In this document: positions 20,652-31,640 of the stretch, one piece after another
Layout: every line of letters begins with the position of its first letter
Numbering within the stretch: the first letter of the stretch is position 1
Assembly (NCBI GenBank): GCA_011037195.1
Contig: JAAEAF010004323.1
Coordinates: forward strand, 1 to 64,000
Length of the DNA stretch: 64,000 bases
Reading direction: 5' to 3'
Source: Triatoma infestans
Lineage: Eukaryota; Arthropoda; Insecta; Hemiptera; Reduviidae
Program-made: the position numbers and the translations under genes
The notes under the pieces: generated by a model
Told to the model about the DNA's origin: nothing
Databases searched by the model: none
What the model saw: only the letters and a program-made list of their open reading frames with translations

Positions 20652-21190
20652 CTCAAAGGATACCTTTATACGCCCGGAGCCCTTCTGCGGTTGCCGAGGA
20701 GCCTCATTCACGCTTCATCAAGGAATGGATAGAAGACCAGCATCTGCGATGGTGGGAAAGAACGCCAGGGCAGAGGCAGGCTAAATTCTTTTTAAGACAT
20801 TTACCTACATTCACCATGGATCAACTGAGCCATAGCCGAAGAGATATAAGGATAATAGTGGGTCTACTAACAGGGCATTGCAGGCGGCTGAATAGCCATA
20901 TACACCATTTACTACTAGCAGACAACCGTTATGCCATTTCTGGAGGGCCGAGGAGGAAACCCCGGCAACGTCCTTTGTGTGAGTGTCGGCCTGGCGAGGA
21001 CAAGGATTCTTCAACCGGGGACTAGCAATCCCGAAGCCACGAGCTTCATGACGGAGCCACTTTCAGCTTTGCTAGGCCTGATTAAGAGGAAAAAGCTGAG
21101 AGATAAATACCCAGGGGATCCACAATAGACCTCTCAATGAAGGTCGCAGTGGAGTGAGGCGTGGCCCTCCCCCATCCAATCTAACATAAT
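20652..21190 (+). mobile_element. LINE family B, copy 2, nested in the Tc1-like element
   Basis: Reads with frameshifts as a LINE C-terminus: an SFIKEWIEDQHLRWWERTPG-like block, then DIRIIVGLLTGHCR and a Cys-rich segment (CHFC/EEE-like). The 3' UTR has CCACAATAGACCTCTCAATG then GGTCGCAGTGG, shared with 1-252 and 48092-48160. ATAATATAC occurs at 20643-20651 and 21186-21194 and is a possible 9-bp target duplication. Confidence 0.65.
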
Positions 21191-21498
21191 ATACACTTTG
21201 CCCTTTAAGACACAATTTACCTCTTGGATTTGTTAGTAATTCAGAGAGAATAATTTCTTTCAAATTATTGATTCTGTTTATAGATTAGGACTTTATATTG
21301 CTTGTCAACAAATCATTTTTACTTACTTTTTATTCTGTCTTATTTAATTGGGATTAGTTCACTCCTTGAGCTACACGGTTTACGAGTATAGCTTTTTGCG
21401 TTTTCGAGTATATCTTCACGGTTACGAGTATATCTTCGCGGTTCACGAGTACATCTTATTGCAACGTTGATATTTTCCTCTTTTGAATTAATACAAAA

Positions 21499-22462
21499 TG
21501 GGCAAAGTTAACGAACTGAGTGTTGCTACCAGAAATGCCATTTGAACTTTATATAAAATAGGGAAATCAGAACGAAAAATAACGGCTGAACTTAAAATTT
21601 CAGAAAATGGTGTTCACCGTGCTATCAAACGGTTTAAAAAATATGGTAATCATGAAGATTTACACCGCTTCGGGAGACAAAAATCACCAACCACAGTGAG
21701 GATAAGTTCCTTATTTTATGAACTAAAAGAAACAGACGACTCACGCTCCAGAAATCAGAGGGAAAGTTATTAAAACAAATTCGAGGCCAATTTCTGTCTC
21801 AACTGTTCAAAGGCGACTTCGTCAAGCGAACTTAATACGAAGGTTTACAACGCTGAAACTATTATTTAAGGGTGCAAACAAAAAGAAACGTTCAGAGTGG
21901 GCTTGAAATACAAAGACTTCACAGTGAAAGGTTGGAGGAACCTTTCAGCTCAGAAAAACTACATCCACAATGCATAATACCCACCGTTATTCACAGAGAG
22001 GGCTCGGGCATGGCTTGGGGATGTTTTTCAGGCTATGGAATTGGTGATCTCGTCCGTATTGAAGGGATAATAAAAAAAAAGTTATAAAAGCATTTTAGAA
22101 AATCACGTCTTACCCTGCGGTCAGCGATTGATTGGGGAAAAAATCAATATGCAACAGCACAGTGACCCTAACCATACTTCCAAATCATGTAGACCATACC
22201 TTAAGGAAAAAGAAGATGAAAAATAAGTCTTAATATGGTCTGGCCCTCGCACTCCGCAGTCTTGAACCCAATTGAACTTTTGTGGGATGAGCTAGATGGA
22301 AAAGTTCGCCCTAATTCTCCAGATGCTCTGTGGCAGATGCTGTACAGTGTGTGGAGTAATATTGAATTCGAAATAATCAATAAATTGATTGAGAGAATGC
22401 CTAGAATTATAAGAGAAGTAATTAAGCGGAGAGGTGCTCACTTTGATGGAAAAGCCGTTTAG
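21499..22462 (+). pseudogene. Tc1-like transposase pseudogene
   Basis: Opens with ATGGGCAAAGTTAACGAA (MGKVNELSVATRNAI then a stop). The helix-turn-helix part follows: IGKSERKITAELKISENGVH, RFKKYGNHEDLHRFGR. The frame then breaks several times. The last 75 codons (22235-22462) are open and hold the family C-terminus: MVWPSHSAVLNPIELLWDEL with the catalytic Glu of the DDE triad context, then LIERMPRIIREVI and GAHFDG. Several stops make it inactive. No intact copy is in the window. Confidence 0.85.
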
Positions 22463-22665
22463 TCGAAATTTATTTTTGGGAAAGATTTACACTTTGTAAT
22501 GAATTTGTTATCGCTTATATTATTGTATACAGACTAAATATAACATTTTTGAATTACTGACATTTTATTTCTTTCATAACAAATCATTAATTAACAAAAA
22601 TAAATATAATACATTTTTATCCTAGGTGGTCAACATATTACCAGGGTGTATATATATTTTTAAGC

Positions 22666-23208
22666 AAGTCTATGCATGTTCAAACACTAGCTGAAGCAGC
22701 ATTCTGTTTGCGTGCTAATGCTATTCTGTTCAGAGAAGTATATGCTTGTTCAAACAAGTTCAAGCATCGTCCTTTACAAATTCTGCGATAATTTTTAAAT
22801 AATAAAGTAAATATTTTTAGCTTTAAGACATTAACAATATAAATACGCTACACACTATAAATTTTTAGCGAAGAAAAACTCGATTAGTGAAATTTGAGTA
22901 TTTAACACAAAATATTTTTCCCACACTTACAGCCAAAATGGTCCGGATTTCCCGCCCCTAGAGCGGGCCTTGCATTAAGAGAAAGTCGTAATCCATTGCT
23001 TTGCCGAGTTTTGGATTCACCTGCGATCTGTCGGTGTCCTTCTAAAATTAACTTATTGCTCTCTAGCGGTATACTCGCTACTTATAATTGCAAAGGTAAC
23101 ATGAACCAAGCTCCACAGCTACAACAAAGTTGTAAACAAACGGTGGCGTAAATTTGTGTTTTAGTGATTTCTTGATACTAGTCATATCAGGCTGTATTCT
23201 GCATTAAA
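22666..23208. other. Upstream region of the TMEM231 homologue
   Basis: No TATA box in a convincing position. The ~150 bp before the ATG (from about 23050) are less AT-rich and may contain the 5' UTR. CCCCTAGAGCGGGC at 22956-22969 is the inverted counterpart of CGCCCGCTGTAGGG at 20483-20496, on the other side of the Tc1-like element. Confidence 0.4.
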
Positions 23209-26200
23209 ATGGTATTATATGTCATCTTCTCTGATAGTGTTCGAACTATCTACAAAACCTCCATTTGTTCCAAAGCTACATTTATTATATATTTCATCAA
23301 CATATTGACCTTTTTAATTCCTTTTTTAGTGGCTTATAGATCGCAAGGTAGTATACAATTAATTTTTAGTAGATACAAATACATTTTATTTAAAAATAGT
23401 GCTCAATGCATTTGCTTTTTGTTATTTAAAGGCCTGTGGTTGAAGATAGATACATATAAGGAGCAGCCAGATGTTAATTTCATGTACGAATACTTTATAA
23501 TGTTGGAAACTAATAAAATAGAATCCCCTGTCATTTGTACCACTTTTAAAGTACTATCAGCTGCCACAGAAGAGTTTAATGGATGTCCAGTGATAAAAGT
23601 AATAAATCATTTTGTCAAGATTTAGAATTGTATCCATATTATTTGCTTATTTATTTTCTTTCAGATTTAATTCTGATACTCATACAGTGTGCGATGAAGG
23701 GAGGATATCGTTATTAACCTATTAGCTATGATGCTACTAATGCTAATTTTAACTCCTTACAGATCGTTTTATTATCACTTGAAATTATTTTAATCACTTT
23801 TTTGTTTTTGTTTTATATCTTTCCAAGCAGAGTTATAGATATTACTTGCTGTAATTAAAAAACAAAATATTTAAATTTCAATTCTCATGACAGTTTTTAT
23901 ATTATGAAAACACCAACATCTACATTTATAATTTTTATAAAAATTTTAAGAGATAGAGTTTTTTATGTCGCTTCTTTGCCCCTTCCATAATCATTATATT
24001 TAGAAGTAACTTGTTTCGATTATATCTCTTATTATTTCTCATTTTTCACTTAGCCAATAAGTGAAGTAATGCCTCTAATTCTTGACAATATTCGCATTAG
24101 CCAATATTTTTGAACTCAGTGAGTGACTAGGTGAGTTTCGGCTTATGTTAAGAAATGAGCAACCCATTTTACTTCCCTATCAGTCAAATTACCTCTTCCA
24201 GACTTGGTAAAAAAGTAAAATTAATGCCTACTATTCAAGTGAGCAACCTCCAATTTGCGTTTTTCGTTTCCTTGTATTATATCAATTAAATTCTAAGACT
24301 ACATCTTATCTTCACCCTTTGCTTGCCTTGAAACTCAGGAAGTCTCCACCAATTGGATATAGATCGTATATGAAATTTCTGTCTCCTTTTCGTATAGGTT
24401 TGGAAGAGGTAATTAGAGTTTTGGTGCTAATAGCAAATCCGTTTTACGCTAGGATGAGGACTTCGTAACCTGGCCTTCCTGTCTTGAAGTGTAATTTTTT
24501 GTGCACTTTCAAAGCTGCATTCTTAATGGGTTTCCTATATAAAAGAGAAAAGTATGTGCCCATCGAAAGAAGCTATGTCCTCGCAGTGAAAAATCTACAT
24601 ATTGAACTTTGTGTATTTGAACTAAGAAGATCTAAGAATTTAAATATCTAAGCCTCCTAGGTTTCAGGAGGCTTTATATCCCTGTAATGAAATTCTCCAA
24701 TTCGTTCAAATTTCAGTACCTTCGTTTCTAGTACGTCCATCGTAAAAGCCTATTACATAAAGGCTTTTGTCTCTATTCACTAATGTATCTCGTTCAGTCA
24801 TATAGAGTGGATCAGCCTGAGTTTTATTATATAAAACTCAGAGGCGATCATACACTATTCAGAAACCAACTTGCAGTAAATTGTTCGAAATTGATTTTTG
24901 GTTAGGTTTAAAGTTATTCTAAGTAATGTGAGAAATTTAATTTTTTTAAATTAGCACAAAATGAAATCTTTTTTTCTGGGTACCGGACCAGTTCACATAT
25001 TCTTATCCAAAATTTTTTGGGTGAATTATTAAAATTAATCTATTTTCAATGAAAAATACTCTCCTATAATGGAGCCCCTATAATAGTTTATGCGTTACAT
25101 TATGTAGCTCTTTGGACTGAATTGAAAACTGTGAAAGTGTCGAGTAGTGTGGATTAATAGTGCTCTGAATTTCGATCGAGTATATATGTGCTGATTGATT
25201 GCCTTCACTCAACACTTCAGAGATTAGAAATTGTTGAAGAGAAAATGTGTGAATGTTCCACACCCATATTTTTGGGTAAAACCTTTATTTTAAGCGATGC
25301 TACTTTTTTGAAAATTGATTTATTTTAAATGTTAAGTAAACATGATTAACTATTGTTATGTTTACATAGGTCAAGGAAGACGATTATGATAAAGATGGCA
25401 AAAAAGACAAGTTATATTTTGAAGCAGAAGCACAATTGTCACCATCAGAACATGTTTATAGTGTCACTGTACTATTACTATTTAATTACAAATTATATGT
25501 AAGTATGAGAAACTAATTTAATAATGGAAGAATAGATTTAGTAAAAATTAAGCGTATCATAAGGCATCAGAAAAAAGGAGAAAAAATTATTCCCTAAATA
25601 AATGTAAATTAGAATTTCTCAGAAATTCCAAACATATTTTATTTAGATATAGGACGGCAACAAATTTTATATATTGACAAATTGAATTTATATTTTACAA
25701 ATTGAAATTCTAATTGTCACCTTTATCTATTATATCCCAGTTAAATTTTGTTTTGTACCATCAGAAAGTCATTTATTGATTCGCCACTTGATCTGATTTT
25801 CTCCTTAGATTGAATTGATGTTGATATTTCATAATAGAAATTATTCTTTTCATTGACGACAGGGAAGACATAGAAAACTCTTACTATATTACTAAAAATG
25901 TAGACATTGTTCATTTTCGCAGCCAATATTTGCACCCCACTGATGAGGCCTCAACCCGGAAACTCAGGTGTTCTTCATGAAAATGGCCACTGAATTCTGA
26001 GAGATAATTTTTTTTTAATTTTTTACTAAAACTAAGGTAATAAAACAGTAAAGCCCCATTTAATAGGGCACAGGTCCGCCATAAAAAAACCTAAATCACT
26101 TTGCCTAGATCGCTGGCCATATGGCTGCGCAAGCTCTTAAAAATCTTCATATGTATTTCTGTTTTCACAGAAATATATAATAATGTTTGTTAAGGCAGAA

Positions 26201-27077
26201 TCCGAACAATTTTCCGTCATATCTTTTGAAAATGAAGGTCCTCTTTCAAAAGACTCTGAAACAAGCGATTCGCCTCTTCGATTCAAGGTGTGCAATAGTC
26301 GACAGTCATCAGAGAGCCCTTTGTTTACTTTGCTACAGTTTACTGATACATCGGGTGTTGTATGTATTTGAAACAGTGCTTTGATGACCAGTTTACTAGT
26401 ATTCACGCTGATTAACAAATCTGGCATTCGTTTCTGGACTTTCATAGGCATACTTTGAACATTATAGCTAAAATGAAAAAAAAGTTACATAATTTGCAGC
26501 ATATGTAATTTTATAGAGCCACAGTTGGTTTGAGATGGAAGGAGCTGCATGGGTACAATCCAGTTCGCCCTTGGGTGGAGGTCGATTTCAAGCTTCTGGA
26601 CAGTTGAGTTTACATCAGACATCATTATTCAATCATCAAGGAAGAGATACCAGATACAATACTTCCATAGTAACTGCCACTGAGTTGCATCAGTTTAGTC
26701 TGTTCGATATGTTAGCCCAGTATGCTGATAGAAATGGTAACTTATAAATTATATTTCTTGACGCTATAGAGATTTCATATTAACAATTTTAAGTTTTTTT
26801 TTTTTATCCAGTTTCAACTAGGCTAGAAAATGTTTACACCGTTTGGACGCGTGGAAGATCACCAGATCAGCAATTTATATTATCCCTGCAAGTTAATTAT
26901 CCAGAAGAGATAATTTACTACCGACCAGGTCTTTGGCATGTGCTAAAACTTGCTTGGCTTCAATATCTTGGCTTACTGTACATTGCAATTCTTCTATCTC
27001 GTAGACTAAAACATTTCGTTCTTGATAATAGATTGGTGCATAATGTTAAAGTTACACCGTGGAAGAAAGCTATGTAA
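23209..27077 (+). CDS. TMEM231: Transmembrane protein 231 homologue (five exons)
   Basis: Exons 23209-23347, 23432-23598, 25370-25498, 26517-26736 and 26812-27077 join in phase, with GT-AG at every junction, to 306 codons plus TAA. The human protein, as I recall it, is about 316 residues. The N-terminus MVLYVIFSDSVRTIYKTSIC then TM1 (about 23-43) and RSQGLWLKIDTYKEQP matches the family block RS-G-WLK---Y-EQP. Exon 3 carries KEDDYDKDGKKDKLYF. Exon 4 has the DTRYNTSIV block, and exon 5 has YPEEIIYYRPG before TM2 (about 259-282) and VKVTP near the end. Known role of the family: a ciliary transition-zone (MKS module) membrane protein, in insects expected in ciliated sensory neurons and sperm. The start is the first ATG aligned with the family N-terminus. 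The stop overlaps a donor-like ATGTAAGT, so an extra 3' exon cannot be excluded. No lesion was seen. Confidence 0.93.
23348..23431 (+). other. TMEM231 intron 1: 84 bp, open in frame
   Basis: The donor GTAGTA follows CAAG and the acceptor is TTATTTAAAG. The length is 28 codons and the frame has no stop, so retention would insert 28 residues straight after TM1 instead of causing decay. Splicing is preferred because it restores the conserved RS-G-WLK block. Confidence 0.85.
23599..25369 (+). other. TMEM231 intron 2
   Basis: Donor GTAATA, acceptor TTTACATAG. AT-rich. It holds a weak family R-like end (GTGTGAATGTTCCACACCCA) at 25242-25263 and no other recognisable gene. Confidence 0.8.
25499..26516 (+). 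other. TMEM231 intron 3
   Basis: A strong donor GTAAGTATG and acceptor TTTTATAG. Overlapping frames on both strands at 26137-26451 carry no domain I recognise and are probably chance. Confidence 0.8.
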
Positions 27078-27280
27078 GTGGTTGATAATGTGTTTTATAA
27101 ACATTTATACATGCATTCCTATCAGTCGAACTTATACTTGTTAGGAACATGTCATTCTCAGTGTGCAGTTGATTGAAAAATTATTCAATTCTACTTTTAA
27201 ATTAATATAATAGATTTGCCTGTATATTATAGGCGCTAATGGACAAAGCCGTCGATGCGCTAAATAATAATAATAATAGG
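27078..27280 (+). other. Presumed TMEM231 3' UTR/flank
   Basis: AT-rich sequence after the stop. No consensus AATAAA was found before the SINE at 27281; TTAATATAATAG (about 27201) is the closest AT-rich candidate. Confidence 0.3.
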
Positions 27281-27530
27281 CCATAGGAACAGGATTAACT
27301 CAGTTGGTAGCGCGCTGGATCCACGCGAAGGTCCTGAGTTTGAGTCCAGCAGAGCTGCCTTCAGATTTTCTCCTCCTAGGAGCCTCTACAACTTCCTGAT
27401 CGGTGATGGGCAATGTTGTCAGTAACCCGAGAATATTGCCCAAAGGCTGGCGGTGCACTGAGAGGCTTCAAGCGAATGCAACAGATGATGCACTTTAAGA
27501 AAATAGTAATAAATAATACTAATAACAATA
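27281..27530 (+). repeat. tRNA-derived SINE
   Basis: Box A-like TTAACTCAGTTGGTAG (27296-27311) and box B-like AGTTTGAGTCC (27337-27347) at tRNA-like spacing. A ~150-bp unrelated body follows (CAAAGGCTGGCGGTGC) and a TAA-rich tail (about 27505-27536). It lies about 200 bp past the TMEM231 stop in the same orientation, so it may be part of the 3' UTR. Confidence 0.75.
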
Positions 27531-28939
27531 ATAATGTAAATGCCATGTTTAACCTAACTTTCATATATCTAGCACTTAATAACATTTTAATGAACTATTG
27601 CTCATTTTACTGAAAGATGTAGTTGATATTCTTTTTATAAGGTTAAGAACTCTTAAAACTTAATTGAAGAGGTATAAGACCCTGGATTTAAGAAAGAATC
27701 AAACCTCAATTCCAAAACTTATTTTGAGGATTTTACAATTTGAATTTAACGAAGAAATGGATTGTTTTAATAGAATTCCAGAATTAATAATTAAATAAAA
27801 TAGAAGACTGAAACAAATATTTCAACTTATTTGTGTAGTTTTTATGAGAAAAATATACATTCCCGAAGAAAGAATTTATTCTGTGGTAACCATGATATTG
27901 TGAAGATTTATTATCTGAAAAAGTTAGGAAGACAGGTTTATGGGAAGTTTCACTTTTTCCTAAAGTACTAAGGTTACTACTATTAGTCCAAGTTTTCTGT
28001 TACCTATTTTAGTTATAAATTAGTTTTTTATATTGCACAACAAAATATTAGACTCTACAACTTATATTAATCCTTGAAGCATATTAAATATCTGGAACTA
28101 CTACAATATGATTTTTTATGTTTGAAGACAAACTAGTTGATAAAATTTTATTTCAATAAAAGTTCAATAACAATACTTTTATCAGAAGGAACTATTTAGA
28201 TATTGCATACCATTTTTCCACTTCTTTATAATTAAGATAATAAGGCGTTATTTCTAGTCTAAAACAGTCTAAGGGATCATTTCTAGGCGATATTTATGTG
28301 TAAAATACTTTGTATACAACCTGACATAGGTTGGCTCAGATGCCGCTGGCATTGATTGACAGTTCTGCACCAAATTGTAATTAATCTAATAATTGTGAAT
28401 GTTAATGGTAGTAAATGTATGATAATTTTTTCTTAAAATTTAAGAAAAATGATTCATTTGTTGTACGGATAATTATTAATTGTATCAATTATTTGAGAAT
28501 TATAATTCTAGTCATACTTTAATAGATAAGTTTTGTAATAATTATTAAGTAAAGATTTCTCTATTGAGAAACATATTGAAATATAATCTTTAGAATGTAG
28601 AACTACCTTTTTGGCACTTAAAAGCATAAGAAAAAAAAATGTACCTAAAATAAGTAACGAAATTTGTATATAACTTCTAGAACATTAATTTGTTGAAGAA
28701 GAATCAGCTGATTGATATATTCTTTAACAATTGAATTTTTTTTTTAATAAAGAACCGAATGCTTTTTCAGGAGGCTGGTGGGACATTGTCAGTTTAGAGT
28801 AGTTACAAAACATAATGGCTATATTCTTCGTACGATTAGTTTCCATTAAAAACATTTTCTTAGATCAGATCGAGTTTGAATCACTTACTTGTCAACGTCA
28901 ATGAAAAGAAACTAATATTCTGCTAGGCGACTAGCTATT
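27531..28939. other. AT-rich intergenic DNA, no gene seen
   Basis: No domain, RNA or repeat family recognised. Confidence 0.5.
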
Positions 28940-30290
28940 GCGCCCCTTTTAATTACCACAATACACAGAAAAAAACGGATCTCAGTTCGCGCAACAACAC
29001 TTTATTTTGGCTTCAGAAGACTGTCTTATTCATTGATGAGCCATGATTCAACTTAAATTCTCCGAATTGAAGTGAGCCTTCAAAACGACCATGTTATAGG
29101 GAAGAATAAATGTTTTTGTTGTCGAATGGCGATAAGGTATAAAGCCTGAATCTTGGTCTACTCCAACAATGACCACCAGTGATCTATCTTCGTTGCTACT
29201 TCCTTCCATTTGCATACAGAAAGCAGTGTCTATGCGTTGGCAGCAACACGTCTTCCACCTCAGTCTAGGTTAACCCATCACTACTATGTTTCAAAAGCTC
29301 TGCCGATAAATTGTCGAACTCTGGCGTCTTATCATTCTTCATTTTCTGAATTGCATCTATGATTTTGATTCCTCTTCTTCCACTGCTTTCCTACCTAACT
29401 CTCTTTTCGATTAAGGAGATTCTGAAAATAGTCAGCTATCAACTTTTTGTATTTTTGCCATTAGAGATCCGTCTTGCGCTTTACAAGAATGGACTCAAGG
29501 CTTAAAAAACCTTCGACCTACTTTGATTTGTTGTGCATATTTAAATGGTTTCACATCTCGCCCTTATTCTTCCACTCCCGTTTTTTTTTTTAATCACGCA
29601 GGAGTGCCTCTCTTTTCCTCTTATTCTTATACAACTTCAGGTATTTCTCTGTCATTTTATAAGTTTCGCCATTCATTCATTTTTTTTTACATTCCTCACC
29701 GAATCAGAAGTTCCGCTACCTTCTTTTTCGCTTCTCAAAACTTATTTTACTAAGTCCGTTATGGCGTTCCGTCCCTGTCAAGAGACTATTGACATCAATC
29801 AATGCTGCTCACCTTCATGTCGTATATTCGGAAGAAATATTCACAGAAATATTGAATGAGTCCTTCAGTTTGTAAATATTAAATCTTGTGAATGAGTTTC
29901 CAAAGTCGCATCTTACAAAGTATTCCCCCTCTGATCTAATAACTGAATGTGGGGGGTCCAAGTCGATATTCCTCCATGGTAGCAGCTTACATCAAGGCGT
30001 ATGGATCTAAGTCTCGCACTCACAAGGACATGGTTCACATTGTATTGTCGTGATTTATCCGTTTGGTCTGGACTTTCGCCGTGAGGGAAGCAGGTGCTTC
30101 CAACAACTAAACCCTCTCAAGCTACAAAGTTCATCAGCCTTTTTCCATTATTATTTTTAAGAGATCATGTTAGCTCAGAGGCATCCATTGGTGCCTGACG
30201 TCTCTTCAGTGGCACATTCATTAATTTGTCTCGATTCAACTTTAATTCTCCGAACTGACAAGTTTTTTGACAGTTCTTTAATAGCCCTTC
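28940..30290 (-). mobile_element. RTE-like non-LTR retrotransposon relic
   Basis: On the - strand, the 5' part (about 30200-29900) reads as the end of an apurinic-type endonuclease: GKRLMNFVA, GLVVGSTCFPH, SPDQ, NHVLVSARLRS and LDVSCYHGG, matching the RTE block NG-RL-NFA...LVVGST-FPH...SPDG...Q-DHVL-D-R--S-LDVRS-RGA. Further along (about 29390-29270) comes AIQKMKNDKTPEFDNLSAEL, the linker before RTE reverse transcriptase. Many stops. GATTCAACTT-AATTCTCCGAA occurs twice (30234 and 29047), suggesting an internal duplication. Confidence 0.65.
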
Positions 30291-31371
30291 TGAAGTTACA
30301 ATTTAGTACGCCTCCAGGAGTGAATTACTTTTAGACATACACTTATTATAAAGGTAGCAGAACCATACTTAGCTCCGATGTGCAACTTCAGAATAAAGTT
30401 TAACATTGCAAATGAGAATTCTCCCTTTGTATTTCTTAAATGAGAATATCTACATTTATATTTTAAATTACAAGGCAAGATTCGTGAACGAAAGACTTCG
30501 CTTCTGATATTGATTATTTATTTATCTAATTTGTTTGGTATTCCCATTTATCTATACAGTTTGCACTTATAGAATGTAAAAAGTGGTCACATTAATAGCC
30601 GATTTAAAAAAATAGTTCTACTATTTTATAAAAAATGTTGCCTCCATTGAAACTGCATTTTTATTTTCTCTGTAGCAGGAAGTATTTTTTTGTTTTGTAT
30701 TTTTAATATAAATTCTATAATTGATCTCATTATCTGTGTACAAAAAAAATTGTTTGAAATAAAGTTTCTAGTCACCTTTTTTTTGTGTCCCATGATTTTG
30801 TTTTACTTCAAAAATTTGTCTCTTTATTTTTTTATACGTGATTTATTTACAGTGTGTTCACAATAATTAATATTTTTATAAATAATTTTTAACATTGATC
30901 ATGAAAATCGTTTCGTATTTGCAAAAATAACGTAGGTTTTTGATAAATTAGCACAGAAAACTTTCTTTTTCTGTAAAAGAAGACAAAAAGAGGTGTGTAA
31001 ATTTTCTAAGTTCTTTGCTTCGTAAATGTAACTTAAAAGAAAAATTATCTGCAGCAGTTTGAAGAGTAATAAAATGAAAATTCTTCACGGCCAGCGAATA
31101 TTATGTAAGGAAAAGTGGAAGTAAAACAACATAACACAATGCATAATATTTCCTGCAGCCAAACCAGTTGTGATGAATTCCCCTTATGTGCAACTTCTCT
31201 CCCAAGTTAATAAATTATGTGGTAAGGAAAATTCTTTAGGTTTTGTTCTTAAATAAAGTAACCAATAATTACTTGATTTATTCTACATTGTATAATATAG
31301 AATGGTTTATGCAGTCCAATTTCGGTAAAAATTTAAACTATGATAATAACGATTCTCGACCGTTCGATTAT
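30291..31371. other. AT-rich intergenic DNA, no gene seen
   Basis: No recognisable feature. Confidence 0.45.
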
Positions 31372-31640
31372 AATTGCTGGAGATCATGAGGAGCGGTCAA
31401 TAAAATTACACTTTTTTAAAATTATCCCAAATGAAGGCAAGGATGATGTAGTTCAGTATATAAATAACTCAAGCTTTGCTTAGTTTTTTTTTGTTTAGTG
31501 TGTTTTTACTATGAAAATTATGTGTAATCCCTGTTAATCGTTTAATTTTATCCCTGAAGAAGACAATACATTTGTTGAAACGTCAGATATATAAAAAAAA
31601 CTGTATTTTTATTGACCGCTCCTCCTGATCTCCTGCAATT
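31372..31640. repeat. Fold-back repeat 4: 39-bp arms, 191-bp loop
   Basis: Arms 31372-31410 and 31602-31640 are reverse complements with three mismatches (shared core GAGGAGCGGTCAATAAAA and complement). A hammerhead-like motif sits at the 3' end of the loop. Confidence 0.8.
31546..31592 (+). ncRNA. Hammerhead-ribozyme-like motif 4
   Basis: CTGAAGA (31554-31560), one extra A, stem II GACAA-TACAT-TTGTT (five pairs, one wobble), GAAA (31577-31580), self-complementary ACGT and triplet GUC. Stem I has one mismatch at the first position, then four pairs (TATC with GATA). Stem II differs in sequence from motifs 1-3 but keeps its pairing. Confidence 0.42.

Larger units (their letters stand above)
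20530..22665 (+). mobile_element. Decayed Tc1-like DNA transposon with a nested LINE
   Basis: Left boundary near TATATATACTACCGATCAGA, right boundary near ACCAGGGTGTATATATATTT. The outer ~45 bases are roughly inverted relative to each other, as expected for worn terminal inverted repeats at a TA site. The transposase relic fills 21499-22462, and LINE family B (20652-21190) interrupts the 5' non-coding part. The boundaries are approximate. Confidence 0.55.

Noticed and set aside
23209..23625. A single 138-codon exon for the start of TMEM231
   Set aside because: It would include the 84-bp intron and run past the exon 2 donor; conserved family blocks join only after splicing.
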